Source of the DNA: Owenia fusiformis
Lineage: Eukaryota > Annelida > Polychaeta > Sabellida > Oweniidae
Direction of reading: 5' to 3'
Assembly (NCBI GenBank): GCA_903813345.2
Contig: CAIIXF020000009.1
Location: forward strand, 35,147,759 to 35,211,758
DNA length: 64,000 nucleotides
Shown: positions 9,354 through 24,300 of the stretch, in pieces
Position numbering within the stretch: the first letter of the stretch is position 1
Layout: every line of letters starts with the position of its first letter
The notes under the pieces: model-generated
What the model saw: only the letters and a program-made list of their open reading frames with translations
Database searches by the model: none
Told to the model about the DNA's origin: nothing
Made by a program: the position numbers and the translations under genes

Positions 9354-12300
9354 GTAAGAGATAATTTTTGTTTACCAAAAGTTTGGTGATGATCGGCCAA
9401 GGAACCTCGGAGAAAATTGATTGGGAAAAATGTGGAGCATTTTTGAAAAAAAAGTTTTGGAAAAGTTTCAAACTTTTATTTTTTTGCAGAAATGTAAACA
9501 GTTCATATATAAATCAGTGTCATGTCTCTCATGTGGAACCTTGGTCCGTATTGCTAATCTTCAATCCACGATGGCTGTCAGGGACACAGACTTGGCATGC
9601 CAACTCAGGCTCTTGTATTGCATGTCCAATTCACAAACATTTCAGGAATGTGCTTGTCAATACAGACGAAATACTGCAATTCTGAGGATATTTCTTGTAG
9701 TACTGAATGCTCAATTTACCATACCCGTCAATTGAATCACACAGCCATCAATCCAATCACTTGATAAAAGTTTGAGTTATATATTTGATACATGTGCAGG
9801 GGCGTAGCCAGCTTTCAGTCAGGGGGGGTGCGATCGCCGAAAATTTTTCAGTTTTCGGTCAGGGGGGGGGTGCGATTTTGCCATAAGCAACACAAAAAAT
9901 TAAGATTTCTTTTGAATTTTACAAAAATTGATGCAACTTCCTTCAAAATTGAGCTAGAAGCTTCAAATAAAAAGCATTTTGAAGCTCTTTTCTACCTCTA
10001 TTCAATGGTCATATTTTCAAAGGTAATGGGGGGGGGGGGTGCGATCGCACCCATCGCACCCCCCCCTGGCTACGCCCATGCATGTGTGCAAGACAGTCAT
10101 AGTTGATGCATCGATTCAGTTGAATCAAATTAAAGAAAATGTCAGTAAATATCATTCTTCAACCATATGGTAATATGCTGTCATAAGTGGCTTTAGTAAG
10201 ACTAGATCTATTATTCAGGAACAAATGCAAGACTTCTTCTCGTCAGTGTTTTATTCATCTCATTTTATTTCGATATGAACATTGTGGGAGGGGGGGGGGC
10301 TTATTTTCAAAGCCCATATGCCGAGCACATATTCCTTATATAATATATCACATACATGTATATCGTCAATAGTTTATTGATTCTCAGTCAGATTTTAAAT
10401 AGAACATATCCAGACTTGTTGACTTTGACCTATCCAAGTATCACAGTGCCCCAAATAGCATATGTTTATTGAACCTTGGTGCTCAAGTAGATTATAGTAA
10501 TAGGCTAGCTTTACATGTCCTGAAAGCTGTGTATCATAGAGCATACCTGTGAAAACAAAAATGATCGTACAGAAGTACTTTTGGAAAAGTTATGCTCTGA
10601 GAAAATAGGTATTGAGGAAATGATGCATAGCATTTGCCTCATTTTCTTGGAGTACATATGTAATTTAGAAATTTGTGTTCAGAGAAGCAACTGAAGTTTG
10701 ATATATGATTTGAGAAAAGGGAGATGTTATTATGCAGAATCTTCACACCTCCTTATATTATCTTATTATCTCCCTTGCAAATTATATCAGCTGTATTATT
10801 TACATTAGAGGCTGTTATAATTTTTAAGAATCTATCAAGAATTATGACTATTATATTTATAAGAACTGCCATATTTTATAAGAAATGCCATGCTTTATAA
10901 GAACTGCTATGTTTTGCAAAAACTAGTTGTTGGTGAATATATTGCAAGTGACCATTGGCAATTTTTAACCAATGTGTCCATTTGGCATTAAAAAGGCTTA
11001 AAAAGAATGATTCAAAAGATTCTGAAGTCAAAATAATTATCGGATGAAGTTGTTTATTTCTGAATCACAATTTTTTATTGAAGTTTTTTATTTATTAAAC
11101 GGTATTTATACATGTGTAAACATTGGATAGGTACATGAATTTCTGCATTTCTAGCAGGTTTTCATTCTATTCTTCATATTTGTTTACTACTAATGTAAAA
11201 AGTGACATTCCTTTCAAAAAGTATAAAGTAAAAGTATTTAGTCTACAATGTTAAGAATTGCATTCACTTTTCAGTTTTGAACAAACAATGTTTAATGCAC
11301 CATCAACCTGTATTTCATTAGTTGAGTGTTAGCAAGTTTACACAGGTTTCAAAAGACATCGTTAACATTTCAGTTTTGGTATCAAATGAAAGACATTTGT
11401 TGTCACCATGACCTATATATTACTATTAAACCACAAAATGTTGTTGTGAATTATTGAAAACACAACGCTTTGATTAGAAACACGAAAAGCTTTGTGAGTA
11501 TATAGCATTCATCATCTCAAATAGCTGCCAATTTTGTTGGTTCTCTTATGAACATAAGATTTGACATTTAAGATGGATGTTATTTTGAAACCCACTTTGA
11601 CCTTAATAGGGTAAGGAGAAATAAGTTGCAATTTTTTAATTTATTCCAAAATGGTTCTTGACCAAAAGTTGCACGTTTTTCAACTTTGAACTTGTGATGT
11701 CACTGTCAATTGATAGGGGAAAATAGAAAACACACTTGTTGCATGTTAAATTCTCATGTTATACCCTTTAAAATGATGCTTTCAACTTCAGTACTCTTTG
11801 TGAGAGCTTGATCTATTACTCTTTGCAGGAGCTAGATTTCATCATAGTGTAACTAGTGGAGATTTAGCATATCACTTGTGTTGATGTGGCTTTTGTTTTC
11901 ATGATCGGCTGACTTACAGACATCATCTATTCCATTACTTCCTTCTTTTAGTCCATGTGTCCCTCCTCTTTTCACGAGATAAAATATATTTTCTGTAGGG
12001 CTCAAGATATCATCCACTATCATCCATGCTTGTTTTTATAGTGTATATTATATAAGAATTATGAAATAAATAAATTGAATTGAAATTGAAAATGTTCCTT
12101 GTGCATTAAGGTTGTTGTCATTCATTCAAGTAATATATGGAATACAAAATCACACTTCTTGCATGGTTAGGGTTTATTAGGAACATAGGGACTGTCTGTC
12201 TACAAGGAAATGCCTTATATATGAATGTTTCATATACAGTTAATATTGTTAGAATATATGTTTTGTTTTCTCTTAAAGAAACAATCCTGTGTTTTCAATT

Positions 12301-15300
12301 TTACCAAAACATGTCATAAAAATTAACATCCATAGAACAAATTGCTAAGCTGGTTTTTACAGATTTCACAGTATGAACTCTAAGTGTGGGTGTTTCTTCT
12401 CAGACTTGGTCATTAACGTGATATAAAAAACAGCAATGGTTAAGTTTAAGAGCTAAGTTCTGTTTATGACCTGGTGCCATATATATCAGAAAACATTTCT
12501 CCAGAACACTGAATGTTTTAGGTTTTAACACTTTGTGTTTAGTTGTCATGTATGATGGAGCAAACGACTGTCAAAGAAAATCAAAGAAAATGCAATTAAA
12601 GAACCTCAGTGTATGGTTCCATTGTCATATTTGAATAAAATCCATTTAGATGTTTGGTATATGAATCATTACTTATGTATAGTAGCCTGGCCAGAACAAG
12701 TCATGCCTCTTTATTTTCTCAATAACTTTCTCAATTTTGAATATTTTTTCATGAAATTTTCACAGAATAAACTTTAAAGAATTCCTAACATACAAATATT
12801 TTTATATGGTAAGTGCCTCATCAATTTCATTGTTACAACCTTTTAAAAAATAATGTCATATTCTGTTGATGGGTCATTTTTGTCGCCATTTTTTCTAAAA
12901 AGATACGAAAAATCTAAATTACGTTTTGTCCTAATATGGTCTACAAATTTGATTGCAGTCTTTTATAGGGGATCATTTATCTTTTTTAGTGTTCTAAATC
13001 CACCATACTATTTCAAGACCTCATGATCTCAAGCCTCTATACTGCTCGTCCCATAAAATGCATTACTACACGCCTATTGTCATACTTGATGGAGATAAAA
13101 GATGCTTTCAAATGGTGACAAAAATGACCCATCAACAGAATATGACATTATTTTTTAAAAGGTTATAACAATGAAATTAATGAGGCATTTACCATATAAA
13201 AAAATTTGTATGTTAGGATTTCTTTAAAGTTTATTCTGTGAAAATTTCATGAAAAAATATTCAAAATTGAGAAAGTTATTGAGAAAATAGAGAGGCATGA
13301 CTTGTTCTGGCCAGGCTACTATGTATTATTACCTTTTTGAGAAGTATGGTTCAAATAAACTTTCATGTATTGTTGTCAAAAATAGACAGGTCACATTTTG
13401 CATATGTTAATATATTTCTGTTATGTACACAGAATACTGATTTTTCTGGAATCATGAATTTGTCGTCTCATCTTATACTGCAATCTTAAGAGAAAATGGT
13501 GGATACAATGGGTTTGATGCAAGACTAAATTTATACTACATTTTACTTTACTTTACTTGTTTATTGTATCTGGCTATGTGCCAGCAACTGATGGTTTAGT
13601 CTTTTAATTGATATTAATTAGTTACTATTACTGACTTCACACATATTTGTTGTTAAGTTTGCATAAGTCCTGTGTAATAGACCAATGATCAATGTACCCT
13701 GCAAAACTTTAATGATAACCATTGAAATCATCTTCCTTTTGAAAACAAGATTTGACATTTTTTAGCAAACATTTCAAAATTTGCTATGTGGTTGGAGCAT
13801 CATGTTCTTTAACATTTTCCTTGTTTTTCCTATCTGTTTTTTAAACATGAATTAGCAATAAAGGTTATGTTTTATATAAAAGGATGAGGAACCTGTTTAA
13901 TGCCCCGGGTCTGTAGCCAACTCACCAAAGTTCATCACTTAGTAGTTTAATTCAGTGCATATTTTGAACATTTTAGATACATGTATTTTTTCCAAATAAA
14001 CATCAAGGATGCGTCATTTCAAATCGACGCAGAACTTATACATGTGGATGGCTTCGTAGGAAAAATAAGTCAGTGACCTTCATTAGCAGGTGTCTCAGAT
14101 CGACACATTTCGCCCATTAACCTGTACATATCTCTGAGGGATAACTGATATTATGAATATAAATTTTCTTGATGTTTGAACAAATGTTTATTTTCCAATC
14201 CAGTAAAACTTCAAGCTTCTGTTTGTTTACTTAAAATACACAAGTTTTGTATTTCATTTCCAATAAACAAAGGTGGTGTTGTTAATCAATACCTTTACAT
14301 GGTAAATAGTTCCTTTTTAAGACCCTGGAGTCTGTTAGTCCAGGGACCAAGTCATGTCTATGTTATGGGTCACCATGGTCTATTTGTTTTTGTTTGAAAA
14401 TTATGATTTCAGTGAAATCTATCCTTATTATTCAATTCACTTCTTGAAAGAGAGCTTCGTCTTCAGTCTTTCAGTTTACATTTGGGTTGAGCTGCTAAAC
14501 TGTAATATGGTCTATACTAGGCAGAGGGTAGTTTATAACTAGACTGTGTGCAGGGTATCTTTGCATAACAGTTTAGGATCAAGATCTCATGGGCATGTCA
14601 AGAAAACATTACCCTGCGTGCAGAGTCTAGTTAAACTACACTCTGCCTAGTAGAGACCATATTACAGTTTAGTACCCCCGCCCCTACGACGGGTACTGTT
14701 GACAGTTTGACTAATAAATCACTTCTGACCTACGCGCTGACATTTCTTCCACCAATCAGCGAGCTTGAAGAAACATACGCCAAATGCGTTCTACTTAAAT
14801 ATGCGCATGTCATTGGTCAATTCTGGGCTCAACGATGACGTCAGAAGGAATGACCATATATAGAACGTCGGTCAAATTTGGCCGACGAAAACTGATTGGT
14901 GTGGTGAGTTCACAGGTTTATTTTAGTTTGAAAGAGTGAAGACGAAGCTCTCTTTTAAGAAGTGAAGTCAAACGAATGCAAAGGGTAAGAAAACATCAAA
15001 AACTCTTGGACTGTCAAACAGTGAATCAAATTATTCATGAGCCGAGATGAAAAACTCACTAATTTTGACATGTCGTTCCAGATTATCAACTTTTAAAATA
15101 CTCTTCTGTTTGTGTCAAAATATACACGGTTTGAAATGTCTTTTCAAATAAATAAACATAGAACTCAATATTCTTTATATAAACCAACTTGATTTGTATC
15201 CTAAGCACAGAGTCAGTTATGAAGATGAAGCTCTCTTTTAGAAGCGAAGTTGATTGAATGCAAAGGGTACATCATGTACTTGTTTTGTTTTACCCTGAAG

Positions 15301-18300
15301 AGTAGGGGGAGCAGTGATACCACTAAGCCTCTTACTGACACAAATTCTTAAAGATCGAGGGTAGATTTTCCTGAATGGCTGAGCTTTCTATTAGATTGAG
15401 GTTATAGGGAAACTTTTACAATTCGTGAAGTCTTGCTTCAAGACTTTGGACCCCCCCCCCTCCCCCTTATCTAATTCACCAATACAGGTGTGTAGTTGGA
15501 GAGGAGGGGGGGGAGGTGGCTTACAAGGGGTTGTAGCTAGACTACAATTTGTGTGGTATTAAAGAGCATTTATTAAGAGGAACCCATGTTTCTCTTAATG
15601 TAATCATCTAAATGTGGTATGTGCTAATAATGTGAAAGTGTTGGGTAATATGTTCAACAGATAGGTACCTGTGGTCTAGACTCTAACAACTCAACTAGAA
15701 CTACTGATAAACTGGAATCAAATTCTTATGACGTCTGGCCTTAGTCTTGTATTAGGTCTCTATACCCCCCCCCCCCTCCTACCTCAATTATCATTCCTGT
15801 AAACATGCAGTCCACACCCCCAATCCACGCTCTGAAGTCACTGTACCATATGTATGGTTTGAGTATTGTGGCAAACAGTGTTCACTGTACCGTACAGTCC
15901 TGTTTTAGTTTATGGTGCAATATTTTTTACAGTACTGTACAGTATCATACAGTACTGTAGGTAATATAGTACTATACGTTACTGTTAGAGATTGGCTGTG
16001 ATGATTTGTAAGTAAAGATCTTTAGACAGACCCCCTAGACAATTCTGTTTTTGATATTGTTATGATTATTTGATCAGAGGGAGAGATATATGCCTAATCT
16101 AAAGTAGTGAACAATACTATGTTATGGTCTTGGTCATTGTGATACTTTCGTTCAAACATTACAGTGCTTGAGCTAAAAACTTGAAGTAGCAAATATTACT
16201 TGATGATTGATATGGTATAAGTACAATATACCAGATCTATATGCTTCAAAAAGCTATTTTATTTGTTGTTATGCCTAAGATAAACACCACAAAGCAAGTC
16301 ACCTTGACATTTGTTTTTACAGATTGATTACCTTTCTAAAAAATATTCTAGCCTCCGCATTCCATGTATTTCTGTTAGAACTGAGTTCTTTTACAAATGT
16401 CTTACAGTCGTTATCATAAACATATACATGTATAGCTCAGAACTTTTTATAGTTATGATTTTATATATACTTTATGTCTATTTTACGTGGAAATATCTTA
16501 TGTGAGGAATTAGAAGTTTAGTATGGCCTAACTTAGAAAATTTTATAGTATGTTTAGATTATGGTTTCAGCTCTGGCATTGATCTTCTGGCCTTGGTGCA
16601 AAACTTATCCATAGATCATTACAACATGGTAGACTCATTTGGAATCTCATCCAACTCTGTCCTCCTGGAGTTTGACTTATGCCATGTAGACTGGGTAATG
16701 CAGTGATCTCGCTAGGCTTTTAGACTCCGGCGGGCCGCCGGACGCTCTCGTGTTCAAACCTGATAACGCCGGTCTTTGGTGCTAAAAATGAATGCCGCCG
16801 GGATCTAAAATATTTTTGAAAAAAGTTTTCCTTGCCACTTTTTATGCTCTTTCACCTCAGCTTTTGAGCTACAACTTCTCAAAACATAAGATAAAGTCTT
16901 TACTTACCTTACAGATTCTAATTTTCTAAAATAAAGGTCTTAAGAACCGGTGATTTTCAATTGAAATCACCGTATCATTAAGAGTATTTTTGAATGTTTA
17001 CTTCCTGTAGTTTTAAGAGAGACATCTATTGAGAAAAAACTAGCAATTGATTCCTATAAACATACTCCCTCCAATTTAATTTGCAATTCCCATTCTATCA
17101 TGTAGATTAAATAATAAAAATTAAATCTTGGGGAGGGAAATTCTAAAACAAAACAGCCACTAATTAAAGCTTCCTTGAGGAATGAATAAATGAGTGGGAA
17201 ATTTGAATCTGAAAGTTTATACCACATGATTGCATGACAATCAGAAGTTGGGATTTAAATATTTTCACTATGGTCTGGTATAGAAATGATAATCTTTATA
17301 CTCTCATTAAGACAGCAATATTTCTCTGAAATGTTTGACTAGAAAACATATTCAAGATCTAAAGCTGACTCTGTTTACTTTTGAGCAAGAAAAATACCAT
17401 TTTTGGAGGCAATTTTCCTACTGCCCAAGTGCTACATGTACTGGTTATTGCAGGTCAATAGCCAGGATTTACCAAGGAGGGGGCACTTTTTGAAAAAATT
17501 GCGGGGGGTTGAACCCATCGATGAGAAACTATCATTTCAGCTTTCACGGGGGGGGGGGGGGGGGGGGGGGGGATCTGCGAAATGCCGGAAATGCTGAATT
17601 TTTTTGCCGGGTTCTAAAAATTTCCTGGTGAGAACCCTGTAATGGTTTAATAATTGAAAGTGAGAGTCCCAACAGATATGTTGTCGGAGACATACCCACC
17701 CCCTGCATAAATGCGCCTGTAGCCTGGCCAAAAATTCTTTAAAAATCATGCAGTTTCTCACCATTCTGAGCACTTTTTAAGTGATTTTGAGCCAAAGTTG
17801 TCAATAGTGAACCCCCTGGATTTTTTGAAAATTGAACCCCCCTTTGTAAATCCTGCCTACAGGCCTGATTAATATTGTCTCCCCCTTTCCTTTAAGGAGA
17901 TGATTGATCTTATAAATGACCTAATAGAGGTTTACAGGTAAAAACACATATCAATTTCCAAAAACAGGATGTGATTCCTCAAAAAGAGTAAAATAATAGG
18001 GTAATGAACTTAACCAATGAGAACATTGCCATAAAACACACTAAATTGGCATTTAACAAAGGATGAGCGATGACCTAACTTGAAAAAGATAATTTACACT
18101 TTCATACAATTTTGAATACAACCTTGTTAAATGTACATAACAGTATAACAGTCCTGGAAATACAGATTGCTTGGAGGCTTGGCATGTTTGTTATCGATAT
18201 ATTTAAGTGCGAGTTAAGTCATGTTTTATATTTTTCAGGAATCTCTTAGACTGGTATTATTTGATATTGTACCAATGGATCAAATGATGTCAACAGAAAT

Positions 18301-21300
18301 CCTAACTTTTACACACTATGAATTGTCAATGTTTCTACACGGTTAAGTCTTTTGTATGTTTGCCCTGCGGTAATAGGGTCTGGCTTTGGTAGATTCTTAT
18401 TCAGCCCTTTGCATAGATTGTGTTGTTATGCCTGGAAATTATTTAATGTCTCGACATCAAGCAAAGGATCTGCGCTAGAGTTTTAGGAATTTGCTCTGTT
18501 CTTGCAATAACAGCAATAAAATAAAAAGTTACTGACTCGTGTGAAACTTTTTCATAGGGTATGTTTTCATTTCTGGAAAATTCTTTGGATATTATGGAGC
18601 AAATTGCATATTTTATGTGCTCGAGTTCTAAGGTTTAATCCTGGATTATGCTGAGTGGGTATGTCCACAGTTGAACCCTTCTAAGTTTTTACACAATCTA
18701 AAAAGCACTTTTGTAAACAGTAACCTGACTTTTCATACTTTGCAGGATTATGACATCACATTTGGGTTTGATAGCTTAACGACAACAAAACTAGTTTTTC
18801 TTTCTTTTTAGCTCATATATCAGGCCTGTAGCCAGGGGGGGTTCGGGCAAAAACCAAAATTCTTTCAAAATCATGCAGTTTTTCACCATTTTGAGCACTT
18901 TTTCTGACTTTTAGTCATATTTGGGCCAAAATTGTCAAATGTGAATCCCCCTGGGAATTTTTGAAAACTGAACCCCCCCCCCTTGGCAAATCCTGGCTAC
19001 GGGCCTGTATATAGATGGAATGTTGAGCTATTTATTATCACCCACTTGTTACTTTTTAGCTTATATTTGAGTCATTTTGATTCTGATCCTATGTCAGGTT
19101 TATTTATGTTCAGTATCATGTTCCATCTACATGTATATTTGGGCTTAGCTAGAAACATTTTTATTTGTCAGACCCTCCTATATATTTATTCCTTAATATC
19201 AAATGACTTATAGGTAAACAGATTAAAGAGAGAAAGTATTTGTTAAGTGCTATAAAATCTTAAAAGTTTGAATCTTCTCATTTACCTGAAGGCAAAATGC
19301 TGAAATTTTAGCCCAGGAGTCTATTTTTCTGAATTGAATTTACTAATGTCATATTTACAAAGCTCTTCAAGTCGCAACAACATCCTACTCGAGAGCAAGT
19401 TTCAAATAAGTTTTTTTAACCTAGATTGAGGGGTCCTATTTTTGCCTGTTTTTCTTAGGGTTGGGATTTTAAATCTGCCAAATCAAGAAATTTTTTAAGG
19501 ATGGGGTCAGTCAGCCTAATTCGCTGGGGGAATAATCGAGCCCATAAGCATGATAATATCATCTTGATCCATCAAGGTACATATTACTGAAGGAAAATAC
19601 TGGCTTAACAAAAGTATAGATAATATTTGTATTTGATTATCTTGAAACCATGAAACTTCTTAGCCTAATGGTTTAGTGCAGTTTAACTGACTGTTAGAAT
19701 TCTTCATATTTGAGACATTCTGTATGCTGATGAGACTTTGATGACATTGTAGTCATTAGGGAATGCAAAAATTATTTTAAAGAAATGTTTACTTTTTTTA
19801 ATGATGTCTTTACATGTTTAACTTTTACTGAGTTAGTATTTTGTATTCTAGATCTTTAGCATGCTGTATCATTGGTATATTGACTGTTATCAGTAGATTG
19901 TGATAGAACAATCAGGAATCAAGTCAAGGACAAGATAGGAACTAGAGCATTGTAAATATTTGTAAACGTTTTAGCCATTGAGCCTACATTCTTCTTATAT
20001 ATGAACTATTGTACTAATACTTGTATAACTACAAGTACCAAGTGTGTTGACTTAGCAGAATGTATTAAGCAATGATACAAATGCTTGTATCATTTTGTGA
20101 GCACATACCTAGATTTTAATTAAAATACAGCATTCTTTTGTTATTCAATTACAAGTATATCGATCATACTCATATATGAGCATATGTACTCATAATTACA
20201 ATTTTGTAGAGCTTGAAGGCCTTTGTTGTAATAAATAGAAATGCAAATTCAGGTACAGTGAAACCAGTCTAATCTGAACGCCATTTAGACTGGTAAAAAG
20301 TGTTCAGTTAAGCAGGTGTTCATATTTCAAGGTTTCTTAAGATGTAAATCAATCTGAGATAACAAATTGGGACAAAGCAAAAAATAGTGTTCACATTGGG
20401 AGGTGTTTAGATGAGAGATGTTCCCATATACTGGTTTTATTGTGCATATATTGTAATTTAACCTTAATACAAGATTAACTTGAATTAAGTTCCCTTGTAG
20501 TCATGCACCGAGTCTCATATCTTCTCACTATGTAGTTAAAGAGGAAAGGGGGGGGGGGATGGGGGGAATGGAGAGTGAATCGAAGCAGGCATTCCATCAA
20601 TATTCTTCTGTTTGTTGAGTTTTATATAATTAGTTTTGAAGTTTATACCATTGTATTCTTAGTGCAAGTCTATTTCAGAATCTTCTATCTCTTGTTTATT
20701 GCTCAAAGGTTTATTTCTAACTGAAAATAGCTTATTTCTTATTTATGGTCACATTTTATTGGCAGTAGTAAGAGAAACGTGGGTTCCATTCCACAGGTAA
20801 GTGGAAAATACAAGATAAGGTAATATCTTGGTAGTAGTCCATATCATGGATTGGAAAACGATTTGAGACCAAGTTTGGATTCAAAACTATATGTATCTCA
20901 GTGAAATTTATTATTCAACCAAATAGAATCCATACAAGATGATTCAAAAAGCTTGTATGTAACATCTTGTTGTTATCATGTAGAAACAGTGCCCAGGGGA
21001 AGGAATCACACCCCTCTTTATATGTGCTAACACAAGCCCTGTTTGTTTTAGCAACTAAGCATGAAATCTCTGCTAGATAAGATTTTACAGCTCTGGTTTA
21101 GATTCATCTTTAGGTATTTATTTCGGATGGGGCTGCAAGAATGACATGTCTGACACAATTTTTGCCCCTGAAAAAATGAGCATGGAAATACAATTATGGT
21201 ATCTACATATCAAGGGCAGATCTTAAAGCTAACAAGGGGGGGGGGTCCAAATATCAAGTCCAAAAAATGTTGGCTCCTAAAACGAAAAATTGGGCCTTCA

Positions 21301-24300
21301 TTTTGAAAATTTCAGGCCTATTTTCTTGATAATTTGGCCTAAAATTAAAAAATAATGCCTAAAATGGCCAATAATGCCCAAAAAGACCCACTTATAATAA
21401 AACATTTTTGGATCATTTCTGGGCCCATCTTTTGGGGTGTGGGCTCTCCCCTTATCTGCCAGTGCACATTATATTAAGTTTTGTTATGTTTTGTTGAATA
21501 CTCATTTGGCTGCTATATGACCCAGAAATGTACTGTTAATGTTACCTGGAGTTCGCACTGTATGATTAATGGGTCTAATTATTTTTGGGAATTTCTCTTG
21601 TCTGGAAATGACATCTTGGATATATTTTATCCCTCAGCTGTTTCACTCCTTGAGAAAATTATATTAGATCATAATAATAGTTTCCCTAGAAATAGAATAT
21701 CACGGTGGTCGTGATATTTAATTTGAAATGTTATTATTATGACAACATCATATATGAGAATCTCCAAATATTGTTGACCAGAATCAAGTACTTGTATTTT
21801 ACTTCACCTATTCACGCCTCTCTACTTGTCATAATTCATTTTTCTACTGATTGCATTTAAGACTCATTCTAAAAAGAGATATGGAGACATTTATAGTGTG
21901 CAGTCTAGTTGCTTAAAAGCAATGAAGATGGGAGGGGGGGGGGGTAGGAAAGGCCACATTCACTTTTTATTTTGTCTAGTTCCTTACATTTGATTCAGTG
22001 AGTTTTGAATATTACATGCCACCCTTAACCAAAATGATAAAATATCAAGATATTTTGATAAAAGCTAAATTTAACACCTTGTTGGGGAAAATCAAAGTGA
22101 TCTTGTTTGGGAAATCAATGTGATGCTCTTAGAGAATAAGCACATTCAGATGACCTTATTTGAGGTAAGATCAGAAAAGATCAAGCGTTGATCCACTGCT
22201 ATCTTCCATACATTGCTAGGTTATACCTTACAGATAAGTAAATCACAAATATGTAACTCAGGCAGCTAAGTTCAGGTAAAAATAGAATGTATTTTACAGG
22301 TAAATTACAGGTAAAAGCTTAAGGAGGATTTACAACTTACTGTTACATAATGTCATAGGTTTTCTCATAAAAACTTAGATCATCAGATGAATTATATTTA
22401 GCGAGTTTGAAGTGATTAGGTAGTTCATCATTTTTACAAAATAAAGTTTAATCTACCTTTATGTATGCAAATATCCACATGAAAATATGAAAAAATGAAT
22501 AAATTCATCATTAATTATCGGTAATGATAATCATAATGATTCTCATCATACAGATTTTTCTTTAACCTCTTGAATCCCAGGCTCTAAAATCGGTTTGAAA
22601 CCAGATTATTTTTCATTTTTGCCAGCTTTTGATATTTTACTACATGCATATAGGTGATGCTCAAATTCGCGAAATTAGTTGACAGAGATTATTTCTACAT
22701 ATTCTAAGATTTTTGGGTAAATCGGATAAAAATTGTCCAAATTAGAGCAAGAAATTAATAGAATAGTACAATGGCCCATTTTTATATGATGTTTACTGTG
22801 GCATTGTTTCTTCAGATATTTCCTATGCTTGGAGAGAAATTCCTTGTTTGGATTTAACTTCTGTAGAAGGAAATATTTGAATGTGTTATATGGATTTACA
22901 TGTATGCGAACCCAAATTAAAAACATACTGTCAAATCAATTTTATTTTACCTGGAAAGTTCACCTAGATAATAAATCCTATAAAGCAGGCCTAAACATTT
23001 TAAAGAAATCTTGAATACTTCAGTTGAATTTTTCAAAATATTCAAAACTGTAAAAACTGAATGTTGACCCATCGTAGAATATATTTTGAAAGGTAGGAAA
23101 TTATAGAAGAAGGAAGTAGCTTATGATCTTGGAGAGATTCCTAATTAATATACATGTGCCAATTTTGAAGTATTATCTTCTTGATAATAACATGATGTGA
23201 GATGAAAGCTTCATGAATTATGGTATGCACGTAAGTGTGCTGTACATGAACATAATACAAATTACAATAACATTTTGAAGACCAAAGTCAGGGTATTATA
23301 CTGTTATACAGTATTTAAACTGATGAAATATTAGAAAAAAATTGAGACTTAGAAATTAAGGTTGTTGTATCCATTGTCTGACTTACAAAAATTGAGCAGG
23401 ACTTAACTTTTATTTAATACATATTTAAGACATCAGAGGATTTTCACTTCACAAATGATCTCATTTGTACATGTATTGATAAACATTCTAAAAACTACCA
23501 TTCAAATAATGAGTCTGTTAAAAGGTTACCCTGTCCAACATGACTTGATTTCTTTGAAACATACGACTATGCACTGTGCGTCTTGATACGTTAAGTTGAA
23601 TTAATGTATAATCTAGAACTATCTGAATTTGATTAGGACCTTTTTCGATAAGTGCTTGTAAAATGCTGCCATGAGTGACCAGATCCAGAAATTATCTAAC
23701 AAGGTTTACCTTTAACAATGAATCATCCCAAATATATTGTATTTGTTGCTCACAAACCACCTTTGGCTCTTAAAACCACTGTAATAACCTAGCAAGTCAA
23801 TAAATATTTATTTGAGTACACCTTTTTCCTGCTGGAAGCGATTAATCATTCTATGGTCTTCAACATCTGTCCATGGTTCTCAAAGTATGATAGTTTACAT
23901 ACAAAATAATGAAAATATGGTACCTGGCTTTAGATATCAGCTGAGGATGCTTTTCAATTAGGTACTTACCAAAGTTAATGTTTTGTAAATGATCATGAAC
24001 TTGCCCACACCTGTGAAAGAGATGTCATCGTGGTCAGAAATGAAAATGCAAAATAGAATAGAATTGAATAATGAGGACTATTCAGTACAAATGAATTTTT
24101 TACTTGTTGCATAGAAAAAAAGATATTAACATGTATGTTTTCCAAAATTCAAGAAATTCTGTAGAATATGTTTGAGCAGAGTGGCATTTTGAATACTGGT
24201 CATAACTTACCTGAAGATTTTATGCATTTCAAGATTCTTGAGTTTTTCATAAACAGTAGTGACAAAACAAGGATTTTGGGTTCATTTTGGGGCAACATGT

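Noticed and set aside
9368-9735. Overlapping open frames of about 100 codons right after PDZ exon 1
   Set aside because: They begin inside the intron after a clean GTAAGA donor, overlap each other in two frames and have no recognised domain.
9792-10106. 104-codon frame with Gly-rich and Pro-rich ends
   Set aside because: It is the translation of the GTAGCCAG MITE, including its G and C runs.
14610-14987. MITE-A as a solo LTR because of its promoter-like boxes
   Set aside because: The ends are TACCCT/AGGGTA rather than TG/CA and the target duplication is 9 bp, longer than the 4-6 bp usual for LTR elements.
17403-17773. Frames encoding poly-Gly or poly-Pro
   Set aside because: Produced by the long G run in a repeat relic.
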